NCBI RefSeq assembly: GCF_000003605.2 | Contig: NW_003137822.1 | Location: forward strand, 141,979-166,195 | Direction: 5' to 3' | DNA from: Saccoglossus kowalevskii | Taxonomy: Eukaryota > Hemichordata > Enteropneusta > Harrimaniidae | Length of the DNA: 24,217 nt | Part shown: positions 19,101 through 24,217 of the stretch, piece by piece | Layout of the letters: the number at the start of each line of letters is the position of its first letter | How positions within the stretch are numbered: position 1 is the stretch's first letter | Position numbers and translations under genes: made by a program | The notes under the pieces: model-generated | Told to the model about the DNA's origin: nothing | The model's input: only the letters and a program-made list of their open reading frames with translations | Databases searched by the model: none

Positions 19101-20857
19101 CTTTTTCATACTTGATTGTGTACATTTCAGGTGAGTGTGGAAGCTGTTTTAAAGACGTTTAAAGATAACGCAGAAAAGGCTAAAAATATTTTGTTTAAAG
19201 TGATTCCCATGATAGCACAGAAAGACTGGACAGAAGTTATTCAAGCCCATCAGGTCAGTATTCAATACTATAATGGAATGGAAATTCAAGTTCAAAAATG
19301 GAGTTATTAACGGCTAGAGGCAATTTATTGTTGTGAATACAGTATATCCTTTTAAATATACTAAATTTTCGTTTTACTAAAATGCTATTTATATGTCAGC
19401 ACCTGTTGTGGAACACTTGCTAAAATTTCTGGTCAGCTTGTTCACCACCATAAAAATTGTTGACTTTTTCCCAGACATTGTACAGCGCCCTCTGTTGACG
19501 AAGTGTCTAAAAGTATTTAAGGGAAAAAAATTGCCTCACCACCCCATTTTTTTTGGGGAGTCCTAATTGGTAATGAAAACTAAAAAAATACTTTTAATTT
19601 ATTTTCCTATGGAACATATTTTCAATGAATGGATGATTCAGTGGAAATAAAATTTATTTAGCAAACTTACCTTTTTTCCTATATTTTACATTTAACTCAT
19701 CAAAATTTAGTGAAAATAAACCCATATAAAACACACTTTTTGGGTCTTATGGGAAAACCTGACTGAACCTAAATTTGTTTGATATTGTGATAGTTTTCAG
19801 ACTTCAGGCCAAACACCTATGTAAATACTATTCTCACCAAAATAATGCCCTAATTTTCTGAATACAATAAAACTTTACACATATATCATACATCATGTTA
19901 TGTACAATGTATTTGTTTCAAAATTTCTCATTTTCAGTTTTGTTTACTATTGCACAGCAGGGACTCTTGTCATATCAATGACTTTTTAGCTCCGCTGTTG
20001 ACTTTGTCGAGCGGAGCTTATCATATGAGTGATTGTCCGTCTTCGTCCTTGTCAATGTTTTACTTTTTCGACTTCTTCTTGAAAACTACAAGCCTGAATG
20101 CTTTGATACTTGGTGTATATGTACCTTGGGTAGACCTCTCTTAGGTTTGTTCATTTCATGTTGATATCTTCAATTCTCTAATTTTGGTGAATATTTTTGT
20201 CATTTTTGGTAAAAAGTGATATTTTTGACTTGTTAAAAACCACAAGTCCAATTGCTTTGATACTACATATATAGGTACTACATGATTTGTTCATTTCGTG
20301 ATGATATCTTCAATTCTCTAATTTTGGTGAATATTTTTGTCATTTTTGGTAAAAAGTGATATTTTCGACTTCTTGTTAAAAACCAAAAGTGCAATTGCTT
20401 TGATACTACATATATACCGGTAGATACTACATGTAGACCTTTCTCAGATTTGTTCATTTCGTGATGATATCTTCAATTCTCTAATTTTGGTGAATATTTT
20501 TGTCGTTTTTGGTAGAAAGTGATATTTTCGACTTGTTAAAAACTGTAAGTCCGATTGCTTTGATACTATACATATTGTTCATTTTCTAGTGATGTCTTCA
20601 GTTCTTCAATTGAAATGTGCATTGCTAACAGCGGAGCTATCTCAGCCGATAGGCTGCTTGTTTTTTTAAATATTGCTCCATAACAAGAAATTAATGACAC
20701 TATGAGACAAATTAATAAATATTTTTAGCTACTAGCATGTAGTGTTAAAATAAAAACTGATCAAGTTAACCACTTTTAATAATTTCTATGGTAATCTCTT
20801 TTTTAGGACACAGCTAGGGAGTCAGTGATGTTACCACCTCCTAGCACGTCAAGTTAA
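13148..20857 (+). CDS. MTAP: S-methyl-5'-thioadenosine phosphorylase (MTAP), whole gene, 7 coding exons
   Basis: Coding exons 13148-13165, 15389-15475, 16035-16093, 17287-17557, 18120-18359, 19131-19253 and 20807-20857 join in frame to 282 aa (human 283). The enzyme splits 5'-methylthioadenosine, a polyamine-synthesis by-product, with phosphate into adenine and 5-methylthioribose-1-phosphate, feeding adenine and methionine salvage in the cytosol. Visible motifs: IGIIGGSG (phosphate loop), RHG at 55-57, [10 protein letters not shown] from 87, EGPRF, NMTTVPE with Met191, and ATDYDCW with Asp215 and Asp217. These match human Arg60/His61, Thr93/Ala94, Met196 and Asp220/Asp222 with a constant offset of five. 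Human Thr18 is Ser13 here, a conservative change. Met at 13148 is the first in frame after a TAA at 13112. Confidence 0.97.
13478..13881. repeat. Inverted-repeat element in MTAP intron 1
   Basis: A perfect 25-bp arm, CCAGAGGTACATTACTTGGG and the next five bases (13478-13502), recurs inverted at 13857-13881. The match continues imperfectly inwards through GGTGACATGATACCAAGATCCC and its inverse near 13815-13840. The 400-bp foldback is followed by an 11-base G run at 13903-13913. It is probably a non-autonomous DNA element, with no coding potential recognised. Confidence 0.7.
13914..15388. other. MTAP intron 1, remainder
   Basis: AT-rich intron. The one clear structure is a 33-nt hairpin at 14079-14111 (stem ACTACAAAC/GTTTGTAGT, extended by CATGG/TCATG, three-base loop). 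Confidence 0.5.
15389..15475 (+). CDS. MTAP: MTAP coding exon 2
   Basis: The 29 codons in phase 0/0 start [15 protein letters not shown] and end ETPYGK. The exon is preceded by TTTTTACAG and followed by GTAAGT. It encodes the first beta-strand and the phosphate-binding glycine loop. The open frame continues past the donor, but that part is intron. Confidence 0.96.
15598..15740. repeat. 42-bp minisatellite in MTAP intron 2
   Basis: AATGAAAGT recurs at 15607, 15649, 15691 and 15733, an exact 42-bp period. The unit contains CCGGAGTCAGTGTAAGACTA. There are three full copies and a partial fourth. Confidence 0.9.
16035..16093 (+). CDS. MTAP: MTAP coding exon 3
   Basis: The 59 nt encode [19 protein letters not shown] and two bases of Arg55. 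The acceptor is TACTTTCAG and the donor CG|GTAAGT. Arg55 is completed by the first base of exon 4, giving the conserved ARHG. Confidence 0.95.
16657..16860. mobile_element. MITE copy C in MTAP intron 3
   Basis: It starts TACTGTAGAATACTTTATTT and ends AAGTAGTTTACAGTA. The interior (CAGTGAAAATAAAATCCAG, then TTTTACATTCAACTCATC) matches copy B closely and copy A in reverse. Confidence 0.8.
17287..17557 (+). CDS. MTAP: MTAP coding exon 4
   Basis: The 271 nt complete Arg55 and add 90 codons from [11 protein letters not shown] to CEHTRQ. It holds the NYRANI segment, the [10 protein letters not shown] phosphate/ribose-site motif, DQFIDRTT and YDGS. The acceptor is AAATAG and the donor CAG|GTTAGT. 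Confidence 0.96.
17558..18119. other. MTAP intron 4
   Basis: AT-rich intron with a perfect TGACGTCA at 18034-18041, just upstream of exon 5. No exon is seen. Confidence 0.45.
18120..18359 (+). CDS. MTAP: MTAP coding exon 5
   Basis: The 80 codons in phase 0/0 run from [10 protein letters not shown] to KESGET. It holds the active-site segments [26 protein letters not shown] and ATDYDCW, the last carrying the two purine-binding aspartates. It is bounded by TTGTTGCAG and GTAAGA. Confidence 0.96.
18360..19130. other. MTAP intron 5
   Basis: AT-rich intron. Nothing beyond the splice sites is recognised. Confidence 0.5.
19131..19253 (+). CDS. MTAP: MTAP coding exon 6
   Basis: The 41 codons in phase 0/0, starting [19 protein letters not shown], encode the C-terminal helical region. 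Its human counterpart begins VSVDRVLKTLKENANKAK. The acceptor is ACATTTCAG and the donor CAG|GTCAGT. Confidence 0.94.
19580..19750. mobile_element. Degraded MITE copy D in MTAP intron 6
   Basis: The central part (GATTCAGTGGAAATAAAATT, then ACCTTTTTTCCTATATTTTA and TAGTGAAAATAAACCCATAT) matches copies B and C. The TACTGTAAAA termini are lost or mutated, so it is an older insertion. Confidence 0.6.
19987..20639. repeat. AGCGGAGCT-bounded element with internal tandem repeats, MTAP intron 6
   Basis: Termini TAGCTCCGCTGTTG (19987-20000) and TAACAGCGGAGCTA (20626-20639) are inverted copies matching at 13 of 14. Close to the left end, AGCTCCGCT and AGCGGAGCT (20010-20018) form a 9-bp hairpin. Inside, a unit containing TGATATCTTCAATTCTCTAA repeats at 20162, 20302 and 20465 (spacing 140 and 163 bp), and a decayed copy starts near 20589. 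No coding capacity is seen. Confidence 0.7.
20807..20857 (+). CDS. MTAP: MTAP terminal coding exon 7
   Basis: Acceptor CTTTTTTAG, then 16 codons and TAA. The tail [16 protein letters not shown] aligns with the poorly conserved human tail ending SVLLPRH. The call rests on the strong acceptor, the correct phase and the S-V-x-L-P match. Confidence 0.85.
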   Translation, partial: DTARESVMLPPPSTSS

Positions 20858-23800
20858 GGGTACTCAGGAATACAATTTAAGGAAAACCAATGTTGTTATC
20901 ATAAGACCATGATGGCCTTGCTGTACTAGTTTTGTATCACTGATGTTTACTTCGAAATTCTGCAACTAGTGTCTTAAAACTTTACTGTAACCTATGTTAT
21001 TTCTGTGATGTCAAGAAAGTGGCAATATATCGTAACATTTCACTGGGCTACTTAAAACAGAAGTTCTTAATACAGGTATACAGGTACATACATTTAGGAT
21101 GTTCAATACAATTTCCATTTTGTTATATGTGCACCATAGGGCACAAAATCCATGCTAGTAGGAATATGGGCGAAATGAGGGTGTATATAATGCCAATTTA
21201 AAGAATTTTTTTTTTCGTATTTATTTTTTCATCATATGTTTAGAGTGTAACTCCATGATTCTCTGTAAAATAATGAAATGAAATGGTCATGTATTATTTT
21301 TTTCTCTTGGAACCCGTGTATTAATGCACTATATAAACATAAAACTTTCCGAACAACAAAGTAGCTGACCCCCTTTATGTTATTGTTAATAGATTATAAT
21401 GAAATAAACTCCCAATGAGAAAATTAGCAATGGTTTTGATGAAACTGTATTGATCATCCTCAGTGGGTTAAGCGTCTATAGCGACAACATCTCCACAAAT
21501 GTCATCAAATATTCATATCACTAAATTGATATCATTATTATAATTTTTACACTATATCCTTGCTGGTAGTTTGACACATTTTGGAGTAGAATTCACACTG
21601 GTTTATTGTAAACAGACTAACTAATATTAGTCAAGCTAAACGCGTGGAATGACCAGTCATTCAAGTTTTGGTTTAGTATATTCGCAAAAATGACTTTTTT
21701 TGATGTTGGGTCCCCATCACAATAACTCAAAATCTCAGCACTGTGGAGCCCCTCTTCATCTCTCGGATTATAATGTATGCATATTATGTAACCATGGCAA
21801 CACAAATTTTTGTATAAGTTTACGTTGTAGTAGTTATTAAAATGTTATAAACATAAATTTGCATAAGATTTAAATATTATCAGTGCTATTTGTATTTATG
21901 TCAAGATAGGTCATTATCTGTTCGTGATATCAACACTAATCTATTAGTACTATTTATCTAATATCAAGGTGAAGTATTGTATTCTCAACTTTTCTCATAA
22001 GAGATAATATTAATAATCTAATTAAAAAAAAGCTTGTGATTGAGTAGAACTGGAAAACTAAGTATCAATGTGATGTGTTACCATGGCAATTATTATTCAT
22101 CTCTGGAATAAATGTACATTCTACTTATTATTCTGTAAAATTTTTTTCAATTTTATGTAATTAGGGAAACAATTCCGGTTTAGTTTAATGTGGAAGATAT
22201 TCAAATGGAACTTTTGACCTGCAGGAATTATGCAAGCGCTGCCAGACAGTGATATAATTAATGTACTGTTATACAGTGTGTCACAGCTGTTGTTGCTGTT
22301 GTCACAACACACTGCACATGTCATGTTTTATACGGGTGCCATATCACGTATACAATTACATGTAAAATACATCGTTTATACATCATGTATACACAAATTC
22401 AAACTGTTGTTGTTAGTCTATGGGCCATTCATTTTTTTTTGGCAAATTTTGTATCAACTGTGGGGATTAATGATATGTGGTATCATTGTTCTGTGTGTGT
22501 ATTTTTCAGAAACGTATACTGGACTGGTCAGATTAGTAGCTTGTAATTTGGAGAGGTCGAAATGCACCTGTTATTGTAAATTGTATTTTTAGTGGTTATG
22601 CTCGTATATGTGAATAATTATACGAACACAGTCAATACACAGTATAGAATAAACTTTGAGATAATTGGCTACTTCAGTTAACATACATGCCTACCTATAT
22701 TTACACATTTAAGGATATCATGTCTATATGTTTACATTTTATTTTCACAATTATTTTATCACCAAATTGCTTAAAGTTAAGACTGGATCATGTGGATGTT
22801 AATTCAAATTGTAAATATATAGAGTAAAAGAATGATCTTAACAATGGATTTCTCTACATTATGTCGTTTGTGTGTGACACATTGAAATTTAATATGACAG
22901 AAAGTGATTTTAACCCTTTCCCTACATCTATAAAGAAATATAACATTTATCAATACAACTTTAGATGTTCATATGTTGAGACTTTCATTAAAATAATATG
23001 CCTATGAATATTAATTTATCAATATGGTGGATACTGATAAAAGCCAATGGTCTTGTAAATTTGAAATCCTATATGTTGGTACTGGTAAGTCATATGGCCA
23101 TGGACGATGTGTAACTACTGTAACTGTGTGGCCCTAACACTGTATAGTCAAAGCTGTGTATAGCGACCACCCAAGGTACTATGGAGGTTAATTAATTTGT
23201 GATGGAAAATATAACAATAATATTTAAATGGCAGTTTGGTAAACTTGAAGGTGGCAATAAAAATGAAATATTTTTTGTCTTCATTAAATTGAGACATACA
23301 GCATAGAGGCTAGTGTAAACTACAATGTATATTCTTCTAACATCAAATGCTGTCACAGGTCATTTTTGACGGTGGGCTTTATATGCAGGATGCATGTCTT
23401 TATTGAAAGGTGGTCACTAACACAGGTCTGACTTGTTTTGTGTTGGCTGCTGTATTTCCTCCAAGACTGTGTTTACAAATCTGAAAAGTCAGAACTGGGA
23501 ATACTTTTCTAAACATGTTTGTAAGGTTCTCATCCTGTCCTATTAGCAACATTTTTTTTAATTATACATGTACTTATTATTGTATGGATCAATTTTATAA
23601 TATTTTAACTGTTTTCCCTGTCTATATTCATTGTACCCAGTATCTTACAAGGATTTAATTGTGGCTAAAAATTATTCATATGCATTTAAAAAACATGATT
23701 TTCTGACTTCACATTTTCTGAAAATGTGAGCATGGTTTAATATACATGTAATGTGATGCAAGTTACAAAAGAAGCACAGGATTACCTGATTAATTTACTT

Positions 23801-23910
23801 CTGGTACTAGATGAACATTTCACTATGGCTGTGAATAACATGTGGTTTGTGTCAAGGTAATAACAGTATATCAAGAGAAGATGTTTTTTTTGTATTCATA
23901 CCATACTGTC
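20858..23910. other. MTAP 3' UTR and downstream flank, no gene recognised
   Basis: The proximal part should be MTAP 3' UTR. A hydrophobic open frame of 120 codons (22230-22592, plus) has no recognised similarity and no exon support. A hairpin with CAGTGTGT (22274-22281) and ACACACTG (22307-22314) lies inside it. Confidence 0.5.
21403..21408 (+). terminator. Candidate MTAP poly(A) signal
   Basis: This is the first canonical AATAAA on the plus strand after the MTAP stop, 546 bp downstream. Others follow near 22106 and 22650, so the true 3' end could be later. Confidence 0.45.
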
Positions 23911-23934
23911 TGATTTATCTGAATAAATATGACT

Positions 23935-24217
23935 ACTAGATTTGATTTACCTGAATGAAAGTGATTGTACTAGATTTGATTTGCCTGAATGAAAGTGATC
24001 GTACTAGATTTCATTTACCTGAATGAAAGTGATCATACTAGATTTGATTTACCTGAATGAAAGTGATCGTACTAGATTTGATTTACCTGAATGAAAGTGA
24101 TCGTACTAGATTTGATTTGCTTGAATGAAAGTGATGGTACTAGATTTCATTTACCTGAATGAAAGTGATCGTACTAGATTTCATTTACCTGAATGAAAGT
24201 GATGGTACTAAGATTTG
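23935..24217. repeat. 34-bp minisatellite, at least 8 copies, open at window end
   Basis: ACTAGATTT recurs every 34 bp at 23935, 23969, 24003, 24037, 24071, 24105, 24139 and 24173. A variant with an extra A begins at 24207. The unit contains ACCTGAATGAAAGTGAT. Positional variants (GATTT/CATTT, ACC/GCC, ATCGT/ATGGT) show partial homogenisation. The array continues past the window. Confidence 0.95.

Noticed and set aside
21788-21801. GTAACCATGGCAAC, close to an RFX X-box
   Set aside because: It lies about 0.9 kb past the MTAP stop, far from either start codon, and one half-site is mutated.
22230-22592. Plus-strand hydrophobic open frame of 120 codons after MTAP
   Set aside because: It has no recognisable domain, and its hydrophobicity follows from T-rich DNA. 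No matching upstream exon or promoter is seen. It more likely lies in MTAP 3' UTR or flank.

Overview
This is a stretch of AT-rich, intron-rich animal nuclear DNA. Both recognisable genes have GT-AG introns, and their exon products are closest to metazoan proteins. Non-coding DNA dominates, with many short inverted-repeat elements, minisatellites and a decayed LINE. I infer an invertebrate, probably a marine deuterostome or lophotrochozoan, but the sequence alone does not fix the phylum.

Two genes lie head to head, with start codons 583 bp apart. On the minus strand, from 12564 leftwards, is a calcyphosin-like (CAPSL) EF-hand gene. Three constitutive coding exons (12428-12564, 10655-10832, 9530-9739) are followed by three separate, intact versions of the last coding exon (7015-7116, 6264-6368, 4881-4982). 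On the plus strand, from 13148 rightwards, is a complete 7-coding-exon gene for S-methyl-5'-thioadenosine phosphorylase (MTAP), ending at 20857. Its exons join in frame to 282 codons, and the phosphate-, nucleoside- and purine-binding residues are conserved.

The most interesting system is the CAPSL 3' end. Each version of the last exon has an AG acceptor, enters in phase 0 and closes the fourth EF-hand. Each also keeps the conserved C-terminal W-K/R-L and carries its own stop. The three differ mostly at synonymous sites and at a few surface-type residues. This looks like mutually exclusive alternative last exons giving C-terminal calcyphosin isoforms.

Layout: 1-850 repeat-rich, with a 62-bp minisatellite; 860-1900 a broken non-LTR retrotransposon (minus strand); 1900-4880 no recognisable gene, one MITE at 2810-2993; 4881-12564 the CAPSL gene (minus), with MITEs in introns; 12565-13147 shared divergent promoter with a palindromic CRE; 13148-20857 MTAP (plus), with a hairpin element, a 42-bp minisatellite, MITE copies and an AGCGGAGCT-bounded repeat in introns; 20858-24217 3' flank, with a candidate poly(A) signal at 21403 and a 34-bp minisatellite running off the right edge. 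CAPSL is a putative calcium sensor whose vertebrate relatives are found in ciliated cells. MTAP is a housekeeping enzyme of methionine and adenine salvage. They share a promoter region, not an obvious pathway.
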